Below, piece after piece: positions 1-12,785 of a DNA stretch of 64,000 nt. The position numbers were made by a program, and so were the translations under genes. Under the pieces are notes generated by a model that saw only the letters and a program-made list of their open reading frames with translations, did no database searches and was not told the DNA's origin. The DNA is from Phycomyces nitens (lineage: Eukaryota; Mucoromycota; Mucoromycetes; Mucorales; Phycomycetaceae): contig JAHRBC010000008.1 of NCBI GenBank assembly GCA_022702545.1, positions 1,674,001-1,738,000 of the forward strand, written 5' to 3'. Positions within the stretch are counted from its first letter, which is position 1, and each line of letters starts with the position of its first letter.

Positions 1-2579
1 CCACTAGACAATTGTATTCCAGTCTAAGCATCATGCTCATTGGTTTCTTTTTCAATGGCAGAGTTGACAGTGGCAAAGGCTCATTACCACAAATTGTTAA
101 CAATGGGTTCTCTGCAAATTCAAGAAATTCTGGCAATGAGAAGGCAGACAAGTCAAGGCATGGAATTTGGGCTGTGGTGATGTTTGGACGGATGGTCAAC
201 TTGCTGAATACGTCTGAGAAATATTGTCCATTTGGTGTGCTTAGGAAACCACGAACAAAATCTCCCTTTCTTGTATCCTCAACGAAACTTCTCATATACG
301 TGACCTCAAACCCACTTCTCCTGTTGGTGTTGATATTCTTGAGTATACTATTGTACCTCTCGAAACCAAAGAGCCAGTAGCTGTAAACTGGACCAAAGTC
401 CAGAACGGTTTCACGAAGGTGAAGATGTAAGTGCATATTGGGGGAGAGGAGGTCAGGCTCATACAGTTGCTCACAACCTTTACCAAACTGCTCCAAGTTC
501 TTGTGCGCGTCTTTGATATCATCCTCTGAGATACTTGGTTTTGAAAGCAAACGGCAGGCATTCACAAAGAACATCCAGTTTTTGAACATTGGCAGTGGCA
601 ACACGTTCTTCAACACCACGGGAGAGTACACCAAGCACCACGACTTCCACTCGTCAGCCTTCATGAATGGGAACCCCTTCCCAATCTTTGTCTTTAGTGC
701 TGTATAGTCGGCTGGCAACACCATTTTCTCCACCATCTTCTGCATGGCAACGAGTTTCCTACTGTCAATTAGACCATCTGCAACCCATCTCTCCATCATT
801 CTCTTGGCAGTGCCTAAGAAAAGATTGTGCATTGGATCGATGATCGTGCAGCGGACAACGTCAAAGTACTGGAGACGATGCAGTTTGGACCAGCAAACAC
901 CACTGGCAACTTCAAGGCGCTGCCTCTCAGCTTGAGTGGCTGCATTTCTCCAGACCTCAGCATCCTTATGATTATCATCTCTAGTGCGAAGGAGCCACTT
1001 TGAAGAATCAAATCCAGAATAATTAACAGAGCTCATTCCAGCTAACTGAGAGAATTGACGATTGCATTTATGACAGGCATTGGTACTGGTATGGGATGTG
1101 AATCCACATACTTTTCTTGCAGCGGGGATGTCACAAGCAACAACAAAGAGAGCAGTGCGGATTCTCACACCAGATGGACATTGGTGGGTCTTGACCTTGA
1201 TACCCAGGTACAGCTCTTCCAATTCGTCAACAAGAGGTCTGAGATAGTTATTGATTTCTGATGTCTTTGCTTCTTTAGGTCCAGGCATTAATCCCACGAG
1301 GATGACGTTCTCCTTTTTAAACCTGACATCGCGAGGAAGATTGTTTACTGCCAAGTAAATGGCACCACACGAATATGACACACCATCAAATGGCTGAAAC
1401 CAGTCAATATTCAGCGTCAGCATTATAGAGCGGCTGTCATCAACAAAGAGGTCACCATTGATGTCTTTGAGACTGTTCCACATCGCACCATCATAGACAT
1501 CAAACATTGTCTTTTCCACTTTGGGACCACGATTCCAAGAGTTGATTTGGGTTTCAAAATTGGGCCAAGAAAAGAGAGTCTGCAGAGAGTGTTTGACAGA
1601 TTGGTACACATACGATTTCTTTGGGATTGTGGACGAACTGGACTTGAACAAGCTATGGCCACACAAGGCGCTGTTTCCAAACTTGTTAAAGGTACAGAAA
1701 AAAGGTGCACCATCATTCTCATAAATACTGTGGCATTCACCACATGCAACATATTTTTTGATTCCCTTTGTCAAGGTGTTCATTCCTGCCATGCTTTTGA
1801 GACCAGAGACACTTGATGGGACTCGGAAAGAATCGCCAAAAAAATCCAGGATCTTGTTTACAATTGCAATCAAGATAATTGCGCCTTCATTGACAACGTA
1901 AAAGGAAATGAACAGGGCAAGAGCCTTGACCACAAAGCCGTGAATGAAACTCAATTCTGAGTTGAATTCTGAAAAATATCAACACAAAACACTTCATTAA
2001 TATACAATCTATATAGATGGGTGGATTAGCATCTCAGGTACTACACAAACCTTCATTATCAAGCATCTCATCTTCACTTTCGCTATCAGAGTCAGAGTCA
2101 GAGTCACCAACTGAGCTGCATTCATCGTCTGCACCAAAAATGGCATCAGATACAGAAAGAGGTAGGTTTCTAATGGGTTCTTGTACCCCCTCATGTCCTT
2201 CAATATCGTTTTCCAAGTCTGCCCAAGTGTAACAACATTGGTTTAATAAAAAAAACAATAAAATTTTAAAAAATCCTTACCACCAGACTCAAAATCCATG
2301 GCCTCTACATTGTCTACGGCCTCAAAATATTGCTCTTCATCATCAACAATTTCCATTGCTATTTAATTCAAAAACATATTTATTATTAATTAAATAATTT
2401 ACAAATCCAAATATAAAATATATCTTACATCTACCACCAAAAAAACTGTTTTTGGCATCTTCTTTAAGCATATGACGCTTAAATGTTTGAGCTGTGAGAA
2501 AATCAAATCCTCCTTCTTTGTTCTTGCAAATAGAACATCTGCATTCTTTTGTTCTTGTAGATTTATGGATAGGAGCCAT
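1..2579 (-). CDS. Tnp2-like CACTA transposase, four exons, 3' end outside window
   Basis: Proposed exons are 2429-2579, 2281-2358, 2051-2218 and 1968 to beyond position 1; frames agree across all three introns. Exon 1 encodes a short Cys/His module (CRCSIC, then a His about 17 residues on), also found at the start of the other two copies. Exons 2-3 encode a very acidic linker with Ser-Asp repeats. The last exon is open to the window start and carries the Tnp2 signature: NIDWFQPFDG, a PGPKE motif, ACDIPAARK, DPMHNLFLG, and a C-terminal NMHLHLHL...GFERYN block like DUF4218. It should bind element ends and catalyse cut-and-paste transposition in the nucleus. No stop or frameshift is visible, so this copy may be intact. 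It is a paralogue of the genes ending at 8451 and 15919. Confidence 0.8.
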
Positions 2580-2831
2580 TGTTTAATAAATAATTTAAAA
2601 TGTTTTGGTTTAACAGTAAAGAAGATATATTCAGGTATAGTTTATTTGATATGATTTGAGTTTAATATTTATTTTTCATGCTACACTATTCTCTACAACC
2701 AATAAAATCTATCAAAAATATGGTTTTTTCTCTTAACTCACAAAAAAGGGCCTGAGCTAGAAAATTGACCTTTATATCCCATACCTACTGTATGAACTAC
2801 ACATATGGGAATCAGGGGTATTTTTGCAGTG
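1..2831 (-). mobile_element. CACTA-1: CACTA-type DNA transposon, cut by window start
   Basis: Read on the minus strand, the element begins at 2831 with CACTGCAAAAATACCCC, the same terminal motif as the ends of CACTA-2. The first exon of its Tnp2-like transposase starts about 250 bp inside. The other terminus lies outside the window, so the target-site duplication cannot be checked; the flanking triplet here is TCA. By analogy with CACTA-2 and CACTA-3, a convergent partner gene is expected beyond position 1. Confidence 0.75.
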
Positions 2832-2936
2832 TCAGCCCTTATATCACTTTACTAATCTATTATCTAATAGATGTAATTGAAATATTTTTCATCTGGTCGG
2901 CCATTGCGCCCATTACACTGATGACCAAGTAAGTAT

Positions 2937-4682
2937 CACTACAAAAGTTGAGTGGTTTCATTCATAGCAAACTACTATATTATCTTACCATTAGTAGACT
3001 GAAGTTAAACATAATAAACTTTTTTATTTTTGATGGCAATTATATTATTCAATATGTTCTATTGGATAGAATAATAAAGTAAAGCCTTTTATATATGATA
3101 TTTGTTTGTGATTTATTTCTACTTCTTGTAACTATATTGTGAAATTAATTGTAGTAGAAATAATAAACAAATCAATTATTATCATAGTTATTCTCATAAG
3201 AAGGAAGAGAAATATGACCAGTATGCTTGCAAGTAAATAAGTTGACTGAAAATAATGAATTGTCTTGTAGTTTTATTATTATTTAACAGCATTGTGTACA
3301 CTCTTGTTCTTTATCTAGACATCTTTTTCAACCTAATAAACCATAAATTACAAAGATATGAAAATGACGGCAGGTATATTCTTTTGGATTATCATTTTTA
3401 TTGCCCGCATTTTATCAGGGTCAAACAGCCTTTTAATACAAAGTATTTGTTTTTCCTTTTTATTTTTTATATTCTTTTGTGCCTAAATATTACCGCAAAA
3501 TACTCTGGTAATTAATCCTTTTCTTTCTCTTGTAAATATATTTTTTACTCAATATATTTTATTATTCATAGGTAACTGCTTATAAATATATTATGGGGCT
3601 CTCTATTGCACTTGGCTGTATATTCAAAGGTAAAATCATATTATGCTAAAGCTATTTTTATTAACTAAATCACTCTTTTATATATAGCCGCAAATTCTAT
3701 TTTTCTATCTATCTCAATATAATATTCTGGTAAACATTTTATATTATAAATATGTCCTCTTTAATAACATCTATAACAGACGTCTTTCTATACTCTTATA
3801 TAGATTCCTGATTAAAATTATCTGGCTATTCCAATGGCTATATCTTGTAAGTAAACTAATATTTTAGTATTATATATTGCCTATCTACAAATATTAACAT
3901 ATATCTATTAGACAGTAATCATTTGTTAGTATATTACAGAGAGTCTATCAAATGTTCTGTTTATTAGATTAAAAATGTAAGTATAAGAATGAATGGTTTA
4001 TATAAAAATTATTTACTAACAATCTTCTCTTTTACTTTTAGACAGTATTGGCTTTCTCTCAGCTAGGTAAGTATCCTGGCTCTATTAAGAACCAGTTCAT
4101 GGTGCCGACCAAGAAATATTGATTGGTAGAATAGATATACCAAAGAAACAATCTAGAGACTAGAATATATAGCGCAAATGAATTTTTTTATCAAATAAAA
4201 CGAAAAATAAAATTTTTCAGAATCTATTGCTCTAAAAAAACAACAAACCAGGGAGGCTTGTTTGTATAGAATAACTACAGTTAGCTTGCAATAGTCTACA
4301 ATCATCCTTGATGGACTGTTAAAATATACTATAAAGCCCACTATAAAATATAATGAAAGATAAAACTGGTTGTTTGTAAGTGGTCAATCTCCCCTGACAC
4401 AAACTGTCTGTGTATCGTAAAATATAATGCAAAAAAGGGTAGAGCAACTAGGAATATATTGTGGCCACAATGTATATTTAAGTTTTGCACTGTTTGAGGA
4501 CATTTAAATATTCTACAATGGATTCTTGTACACCAGTAGGTAGGCTGATTCAGTTCACCCCCATATCTTTTTAGTCTACTACGGATCACGATTATATATT
4601 ACCAAAAGCATAGTAAAACTACACAATTAAGTAGCTTATTTTATAAGTTTTATCTACATAATACCCTTGGACTTTTGTAGTG
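2937..4682. mobile_element. Non-autonomous CACTA element, copy A (1746 bp)
   Basis: The left end reads CACTACAAAAGTTGAGTGG and the right end, reverse-complemented, CACTACAAAAGTCCAAGGG, giving a 12-bp perfect terminal inverted repeat. It is flanked on both sides by the triplet TAT (2934-2936 and 4683-4685). A near-identical copy of about the same length lies at 44129-45877, also flanked by TAT. No transposase is encoded. An 86-codon hydrophobic ORF (3255-3515) occurs in both copies, but the copy differences are mostly amino-acid changing, so it is probably not a gene. The interior is AT-rich and dotted with splice-like GTAAG and TTTTAG motifs. It is probably mobilised by a Tnp2-type transposase such as those nearby. 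Confidence 0.9.
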
Positions 4683-4685
4683 TAT

Positions 4686-4931
4686 ATAACCACTCAACGT
4701 TTATATTATTTTCCTGACATATTCTTAATAGATATTACTGAAATTTTCTATACCATTTATCAAAGTATTCAAGTTTTCTCGATATAAATACCAATGTAAG
4801 TATTGTTGTTCCATTCAAATTATTTTACAGTCTGCTAAAATACACCCATGAAAATTATCTAGCCACCCTTTTTTTTTTCAAAAGAAAACAAACACCCACG
4901 TAAGCAGTGCCGCAGCAAGTAACAAAGAAAG
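4686..4931. other. Short AT-rich spacer between two CACTA elements
   Basis: I see no gene here. It is the sequence left of CACTA-2; its natural continuation, once the whole nest is removed, is the sequence starting at 37827. Confidence 0.6.
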
Positions 4932-4934
4932 GTA

Positions 4935-7152
4935 CACTGCAAAAAATAATCTAAATCATTACAATATTAAAAGTTTATAATTGTAATTTTATGTATTAAT
5001 TTAATATCTGATAGATAAATTTTAATAAATACCCAGTCAGTATGTTAAAGAATAACTGACCAGATATTATATATTAACATGTCAGATTTGAAAATTTGGT
5101 GTGAGCTTAGTTATAAAGATTGTGTATAAACTCTATTCCAAAAGCAAACATACATACTATTACAAATTAAGAATAAAAACATGCACTGTTTGAGAACACC
5201 TGTCTGAGAAGAACATATATCTAGGCATGTAATAACAGCAGTGTTTTGCATTTTTTGATGACAATGATTCGATCAATTGCTTCGGAAAAGCTGTTCTTTT
5301 TGGTATTAATTCTAAAAATAATATTCTCAATTGGAAATTGGTTTGTAGGAATATATTTTTATTTTTATTTTTATTTTGAATAAAAAGAATTGCTCATAAT
5401 AATAATTGCTCTATAATATTTATTCTAATATATATATATAATTCTTGATTGTATGAGAGAGATGTAGATACTTGCTTTATGGATATATTCTATAATAAAT
5501 AGCAAATGCTATTAATATAATTGATTTTGATACTATTAATCAAATTATATAATACCTTGCTTCCTTGATTTGCTTGATATCTTTTTAGAGCTAGAGAATA
5601 TTGTGAGAAAAATTATTAAATATTTATACCAGCTTACTTATTATATATAGTCCTTGGAAATGTTGAATACTTTGATTTAATAAAGGCAAAGACAAACTTT
5701 TGAAATAGAATACTAAGTAGAGATAGCAATGAGTAAGAATATTAAAAAATATTTTTCAAGTATATATACTTACTAGAGGTATGAATTTCTGGAGGGCGGC
5801 TATATAGATACATAACATTTCTAATAGAATATGTATCAGTAAGAATAATAATCAAATGTAATAAAGAACATAGTACTTATCTTTGTATACCAGAATGATT
5901 TTGATTTTGTTTGCCAGGAGTATATATGGCAAACCGCACTTTAGAAGAAGTACTTGGATGATAATAAAAAGTAGAGAAAGAAAAAAAATGGATGAATAAA
6001 AAACAATTCTTGAAATAGCCGTAGAATCTGAGAGATGATTACGTATTTTTTTTTGAAAATAAAAAAATAAAAATATGTTTGTTGTGAATACCAAGTATGC
6101 AAAAAAGGCGATTAACACACTGTGCACAAACCCAGTCTGTAATATTCATTGTACTCTCAGTGCTACATGAATGGTTTAGGAAATAAAAATATAAAAACAA
6201 TAGAAATAGGCATACTCATAAAAGATATTATTTTATAAAACAAATGAATATTTAGTTATATGATTAGAATGAATATTCAAGTAATTAATCAAACTAAAGA
6301 TCTGAAGATATTAAATAATAATTATATATATATCATTGTCAAATCTAGATCTTATAAATATTAAGATAGACAACATTTCTTGATATCAGGCAAGTACCGA
6401 CTGGAACACAGATAGATCCTCTGCTTGATTGATATGTCATAAGAATAACAATTCATTTTTATATTTATAATCAAAATACCCAAAGATTTTTTTCAAGCAG
6501 ACCTTAACACTAAATAGTAAAATGTATGTTGATACTTGAACAGCTATATTTTATAGAGAGATGACTATCAGACATATGCTTACAATTGAATAAATACCAG
6601 AATCTGTAAATCATGAGCCAACAATTAAACAAGGGAAAGAAGAACATGACACGGTGTGTCTCGTTTTGGTTCCGTTCAGACCACGAACATCCTGTAAAAG
6701 TATGATGACTTTTGCAAGATTTCTTTTAAACCCATGTGCAAGAAGTACCCTTGCGCATGGTATAACATCATCAATTATACTTAGAAGAAGTTATAATGAG
6801 ATAGTATAGATTTCTTCAGTATAAAAGGCTTGATATGAAGCAACAATAAAACATCATCTCTATCTACCTTTATTTTTATTGATCAAACCCTGATTTGTAT
6901 CCTTACACATTTATTTCATTGTCACTGACTTATAATCACTCTTCGCAATAATTATAAGCATACCTCTTGTTATATTTGTCTTTTTGTATACATTCTACCC
7001 CAATTTCCTTACTGTTGGATAGACCCGAGCGTTATCACAGTACTTTATCCCTTTTTATTATACATTTTTGCCTTCTGAACTCGTTGGCAACCCTTATTCA
7101 TTTTTATATCTGACAACGTTGCACCACAAAACCAACTCAACACTTGTCAAAC
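4935..7152. other. Left subterminal region of CACTA-2
   Basis: This is AT-rich DNA without a convincing gene. A hairpin with an 11-bp stem and one wobble pair lies at 6732-6760, about 400 bp upstream of the partner gene. In CACTA elements the subterminal DNA normally holds transposase or TnpA binding repeats; I could not define a repeat motif here by eye. Confidence 0.5.
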
Positions 7153-8351
7153 ATGTCTGCAAGAGCGTCATCATCCAGATCACTACTTACCACAGTGAAC
7201 ACTGGTCGTGTTGGTACCCCTCGCCCATTGCTTGCTTCTAGATCTGACGATGTAACAATTCCTAGGAGTGAATATAACACTATGGTTGGCCTTTTATCCA
7301 CTGTTGATAAAAAGTTAACTGGTGTATCAACACAAGTTGGCGCAGTGTATGATAACGAAAGGCAAATGATGTTGTCTCTCAATGGTCTTGTTGCTTGCCA
7401 AGCCAGAGACCAAGTATCAGTCCAAATGCCCGTGGTAGAAAATGATGAGATTGTGAATATCATCCAACCTGAAGATATTCTTTCTGTCTCTAACTCACAA
7501 GTTAGCCTTCAGGATATCGTCAGTGCAACAAGATATCCAAAGTTATCTGTAAGTTCTAAATGAAACAGTAATATCAAAATATATTATTAATATATACTTT
7601 CAGAAAGTTATTCGAGATTACTTGAAAAACTTTCATCTTAAATCAGACGATCCCAGTTTGATCAAGGATAATGAAGAGAAGCCGACTTGGGATGTCAGTG
7701 TTGGATTGGCTGATGATGTCAATCAGAATCTAGCAAACGCTCTGATCATATATGCCCATGAACAGCCTGAATCAACATCAGTAACAGGAAAAGAACTGGG
7801 CACAATAATTATAAATAATTATTATAACCGTTTGGCTGATAGCAAGCTTGTGCCAGAGCTTAGAGAAGCAAAAAAGACAGCAAACCGAAGAGGCAACCAA
7901 AAAACTGAAGTAAGTGAATATTAAATAAAATACGCAAATATTTATATATTATGCTTTGTTTCACTTTAGCTTTTCAAGAGACGAAAGAGAACTTTTGTAA
8001 AGCACAAGGAAGCTGTTGAAAGAAGATTCAACAGGGATGCCAGTGGCATCTTTCATAGAGATGTAATGTCAGATGATGAAACAGACATGGAGATCACTGT
8101 GAGAGTACTTCGTCTGAACTGGAGGAGTGATGAGGTAAAACACAGGCAGATTGATATTTCTTATATTTTATGTCTAATGATAAAATATATCTGTATAGCT
8201 GAATGAGCTGTTTGACTTTTTGGACATGCTTGCCAAAAAAGATCTAGGAAAGAAAGCCAGTCAATTGAAGACTCGTCATTACGTAGTCATGCAAAAGACA
8301 ATTCCTCGCGGCTTAGTAGCCAAAATTCCCGCATGGTCAAAATGTGAATAA
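7153..8351 (+). CDS. CACTA-2 partner protein (about 339 aa, four exons), function unknown
   Basis: Exons 7153-7548, 7604-7909, 7970-8134 and 8199-8351 join in frame to 340 codons. The first ATG is 7153. I do not recognise a named domain. The N-terminal third is Ser/Thr-rich with a possible coiled-coil stretch. Exon 2 starts KVIRDYLK. Exon 3 is basic, then acidic, and ends in LNWRSDE. Exon 4 ends with a (V/I)P-x-G-(L/M)-V...P-x-W motif. The gene at 16064-17288 has the same four-exon layout, a second exon of exactly 306 nt and the same WRSDE and C-terminal motifs. In both elements this gene is convergent with the transposase (here 100 bp between stops). By position it could play the role of plant TnpA, an end-binding accessory protein, but that is inference from context. 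Confidence 0.75.
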
Positions 8352-8450
8352 ATCAACAAGCATCTCTTTTTCACTCCTTCATCTATATTGATTTTGGCAT
8401 ATATATATTGCATATTTTATGTAAGAAAGTCAAAAATAATAATAAGAAGA

Positions 8451-11042
8451 TTAAGCATAAATTTTTCTAGGCAATGGAATAACAATGACTTTGGCTGCAC
8501 CACGGCCAGAAGCTTGATTGCCGATTGCAATTGGGGATAGAATTCGATGAACTGGTAGAATGTTGTCATAGTCATATTTCTGAAAGGTTGGCTTATACAT
8601 ATCAATTCCTTGGTCTATTCTTGGCTGATGTTGAAGAACTTCGTACCATTCAACAAAAGCAAAGACATGCTGAGGATTGAGCCTTGTCATAAAATTGTCA
8701 TGGGTGGGTTTTGGGCAAAAGTTGTGGGCAAAAAGATACTTGATATAGCCAGCATAGGTATAGCTTGACTCACTATTTTTCTTGATATATATAGCCTGGA
8801 TATATGACCCTCTTGTGTTTGACCCTTCACCACTTTTGTAGACTTGGCCAAGAAGATTAATGTATGGAATCTTCTGGATTTGGTCATTTACAAAATTTGA
8901 GCTCTGGACCACACCTTTGGCACTTTGCAAGAGATTGTCTTGGTACTCAATGCGATAGAACTTGAGAAGGCAATTGTACTCGGCCGTTCTCATTGTTGTT
9001 GGCTCTTGGAGTTTTAATGGCAAGGCTGATGGTGGAAGAGACTCATTTCCCAATATGGATATTTCAGTTTCGGTTGCAGAGTCAACAAACGTAGGCAAGT
9101 GAAATATGGTGATCATATTGTTTTGGGCAGGGATTGTGGCATAGGTTTCTGTTATACTGGTAGACAGTTTTTGGAAGAGGGAGAGGTGAGATGGGTTGGT
9201 GAGGGTGGTGAGGTGTGATCTGTAAAAATTGCCCTTTGATGCATTTTCGATGAATTTATCCATATAGGTTTTTTCAAAGCCATTCTTCTTGTTCGTGTTG
9301 AAACCTTTGATTAGGCCATTGTATTGTTCGAAGCTAAAAAGCCAGTATCCGTATATTGGGCCAAAATCTTGGATCGTTTCTTTCAGGTGAAGGTGAAGGT
9401 GCATATTGGGCGATAGAAGATCAGGTTCATACAATTTCTCACATCCAATGCAGAATTTCTCTAGACTGTTGTGAGCTTGGCTTAACTCTTCATCGGTGAT
9501 ACTTGGCTTTGTCAACAATCGGCATGCATCAACAAAATGGATCCAGTTGACAAAAAGATCATTGCATAATCTGGACTTAAGCACGACAGGAGAATATATC
9601 AAGCACCAGGATTTCCATTCATCGGCTTTCATGAAAGGAAATCCCTTTCCAATCTTCGTAGTCAATGTGGTATAGTCTGGTGGCAGAGTCATGGTATTTG
9701 CTTCGTTTTGCATTTCTACAAGATCATGGTCATTGAGAAGATTGTCGAATAACCATTTTTCAACCATTCTCTTTGCAGTTCCCAGGAAAAGGTTGTGCAT
9801 TGGATCAATTATGGTTGATCGTATGGGCTCAAAGTATCCTAGTCGATGAAGCTCTGACCAGCAAACCCCGTTTTCAACCTCCAATCGTTTTCTCTCCACA
9901 TTAGTTGCTGCATTCTTCCACATAATAGCATGCTTCAGATTTTCTTCTTTGGTTCTGCCTGTCCATTCAGAAAACTTGAAGCCAGAATAATCAACGATGT
10001 TGGTACCTTCAAACTGATGGAAGTGGCGATTACACTTATGGCATGCATTTGTACTGTTGTGCGAAGTGAATCCACAAGTTTTTCTTGCAGCAGGTATATC
10101 ACATGCAACCATTAGCAGAGCAGCATGGACCAGAGTCTTGGAGCAGGTGTGGGTGTTGATATAGATGCCTGTGTACAATTCTTTAAGCTCATCAACAAGA
10201 GGCCAAAGATAATTATTTATCTCTGAAGTGCTGGCTTCTTTTGGTCCAGGCATCAGACCCACAAGTATGACATTCTCTGCCTTATTTCGCTCTTCTCTTG
10301 GGAGGTTGTTGATCGTCAGGTATATTGCTCCACAGGAATATGTCACCCCATCAAAGGGTTGGAACCAATCGATGTTGAGAGTGAGCAGCAATGACCTTTT
10401 CTTGGCAACAAATTGTAAACTAGCTTCATCCACGAACTCCTTCCACATTCTTCCATTGTATACGTCAAACATTGTTCCAGCAATCTTTGGTCCACGGTTC
10501 CACTTGTTGATTTGATTCTCAAACGTAGGGCGCTGGAACAATTTTTTCAAAGCTGTTTTGAGGGAGTTATATACATATGTGCGGTTTGGTCTCAGAGTTT
10601 TACTGTTGCTGATTTTGTACAATGCATTTCCACACTCTCTATTGCTTCCAAGTTTCTTGAAGTCGCATGTACTAGGAGCTCCATTAACATCACTGAAGAT
10701 ACTATGACAATTTCCACATGCTACATATTTTGACATGCCACTTGTCAAGTCGCTGAATCCACTCATTTTCTTCAAGCCAGGAATACTAGTAGGAAGACGA
10801 AATTCCTCGCCATAGTGCTCAAGAACCGAATTGATAAAGGTAATCAAAATGACACTGCCTTCATCAACAACAAAACAAGATATAAACATGACAATGAACA
10901 CTGTTATCAGTCGGTGCCATGGATCTTGAGGGAGGTTTGGTAAATTATCTATAGTTTGATTGAGCCGCATGTTAATATATTGCTTTTAGTAATAACATTA
11001 TCCTTTTTTATTTTGCACCTGTTTCTTCATCCTGGTCCTGCT
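8451..11042 (-). pseudogene. Tnp2-like transposase of CACTA-2, 3' portion (gene split by E1)
   Basis: The large last exon (8451-10948) encodes the Tnp2 catalytic region with NIDWFQPFDG, VACDIPAARK and DPMHNLFLG, the acidic candidates for a DDE/D site, followed by the NMHLHLHL...SFEQYN block and a C-terminal tail ending PLPRKIYA. An intron (10949-11018, GT-AG) joins it to an acidic exon fragment at 11019-11042. That exon is broken at 11042 by retrotransposon E1 and resumes at 37098, in frame after removal of E1 and one CTGCT. The Met-Arg-Leu-Asn reading at 10970 therefore lies in an intron and is not the true start. Apart from the insertion I see no stop or frameshift in the last exon. Confidence 0.85.
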
Positions 11043-11269
11043 TGTGGTAAAACCACCTTTAAATACTATTACAAATTGGCTTAACAAAAACTAAGTAACA
11101 AAATCCACTCAAGTAGATTTAAGTTACACTAATATCTAAAAGCCCTATTAACACCCAGTCAAGTATTTATACACAAATCCTACAACAGACAGAATTTTAG
11201 TTTCTCTTTTACTTTGAGAAATAAATATCAAGTAAAATTGACTTATCGTGTTTTAGTAATTTTGCTACA
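11043..11269 (+). repeat. E1 5' LTR (227 bp)
   Basis: It begins TGTGGTAAAACC and ends TTTTGCTACA. Bases 11043-11225 match 24050-24232, and the last 44 bases match 37049-37092. The right limit is set by the end of that second match and by the CTGCT duplication. Confidence 0.92.
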
Positions 11270-11331
11270 CTTTTTTCAATTTCAATATTTCCCTTTTCAA
11301 AATATTATCAAAAGAGAAAAAATTCTGTCAA

Positions 11332-12542
11332 ATGGTCAACCATTCTGAAAATATTTCTACCGCTGAAGCTACCCTCAATAACCAGGTAGCCCAACTATCA
11401 GTTACTGAGGATGTAGAGATGGCGGAATCAATTTTGTCCAACAAGACAGAATTGATGAAAGAGGACAACTCCTCTACAAAGGAGTTGACCGATGAGGAGA
11501 AGAAGAGCAAGTACAAACAAGACTCTCTTCGTCAATGCATCAGATCTACTGAGCAGGAGTTGGACAACATCCAATTGGAGATGATCAACATCGCCACAAG
11601 ACCAGGACTACAGTCCAAGGAAGAGAGACTTGCTGAGGAGGATCTCCAACAGAGGACCGTTCTCTTAACCACGAGACTCAAGTTATTTTGGGCTTCTATG
11701 AAGGAGGAGGAAGAGAAGACCAACAGGCTGTTGGAAGATGATTCGCAACCCGGCGGATACAAAGGAGCAGGGAACTGCATGTACTCACTTAGGGACATAT
11801 CCAAGTTCCAAATCCATGCCATGAACATGGTGTACTTTCCCGGTGAAATGGTTTACGAGGATGTGAACACATTTGCCGTCGCCTACGAACTCTTTCTGAA
11901 TCTATCAGGATTGGGTGGAAAAACAGGATGGAAGAAGCTATTAATCATGGTTTTTCATGCGACTTTCCACCATTGGGTGCAGGAAAAACTGTGTTTGGCT
12001 GAGTCATGGCAGGAAGCCAAGAAGATGATGGAGGAGAAATTTAACTCCAACATCGCCCGTGGCAAGAGCAGGCTCAGCATCCTGTTCATGTCAATCCGAG
12101 ACGATGAATCGGTGGAGGTCTACTCCATGCGTTTCTTGAAGGAGGCTAACAAGGCCAGGTTCAACAGCGAGGACACGACCTTGGCTGAATTCTTTTTGAA
12201 GAGTTTACCATCGTCATGGTACGATCCCATCTTCAATAACCTGAGCACAGGCAAGGAAGACGTAAGCTTTGTCAAGACGATTGACCAGGTCACCCAAGCC
12301 GCCAAAAGAGTTTCTGCCCCGCGTTACAACAAGGGAGACAAGAGGAAATTCTCGAGGGAATCAAACGACCTCTTCTGCAGTGCTCACGGAGGCTACACCG
12401 CAGATCACGATGAGGAGAATTGCAGTCAGGCCAAGCAAGGCAAGAGAGTGAGAAGGGAGCTGGTCTACCACGATGAGGCCAGGTCAAATGGCAACAAGCC
12501 AAGAAACCTGGGCTCGAAGAACCTTCCGTACCGAGCCACCTC
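11332..12542 (+). pseudogene. E1 gag portion of gag-pol, cut by CACTA-3
   Basis: The first ATG after the 5' LTR is 11332. The product is a Gag-like protein with a charged N-terminus, a helical capsid-like core around residues 150-330 and a basic tail with a Cys/His cluster (CSAHGGYTADHDEENC). It would form the virus-like particle in the cytoplasm. The native frame stops at 12542, where CACTA-3 begins. Beyond the insertion, after one CTC duplication, the frame continues at 19900 without shift, so gag and pol were a single ORF. The apparent C-terminus that runs to 12582 is read from the inserted transposon. Confidence 0.85.
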
Positions 12543-12785
12543 CACTGGGAAAACGGTGGGCTATTCTACTGTGCACAGTTAACTGAGAACGTGGAGAAAG
12601 CTGAAGCAAATTTGCAACTCAACACGTTTTTTTTGTGATCACCTTGAAAATATTGTTTTATTGTATTTAATTGGCTCAGATATAAAGAACAGGAGATAAT
12701 ATTTTTATACTCTTATAAAACCGTAGCAAATAAAGCATATGTAACACTTGTTTCCTTTTTGTTTAAACTTTAATACACAAATACC

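Noticed and set aside
3255..3515. 86-aa hydrophobic ORF in the non-autonomous CACTA as a gene
   Set aside because: Between the two copies most base differences change the amino acid, so there is no sign of selection on a protein.
10949..10970. ATG at 10970 as start of the CACTA-2 transposase
   Set aside because: It lies in an intron. An acceptor at 10949-10950 joins to acidic exons continuing at 37098-37586, as in the other two copies.
11226..11269. E1 LTR ending at GAAATAAA (183 bp)
   Set aside because: The remaining 44 bp are found after the Merlin insertion at 37049-37092, followed by the matching CTGCT duplication, so the LTR is 227 bp.
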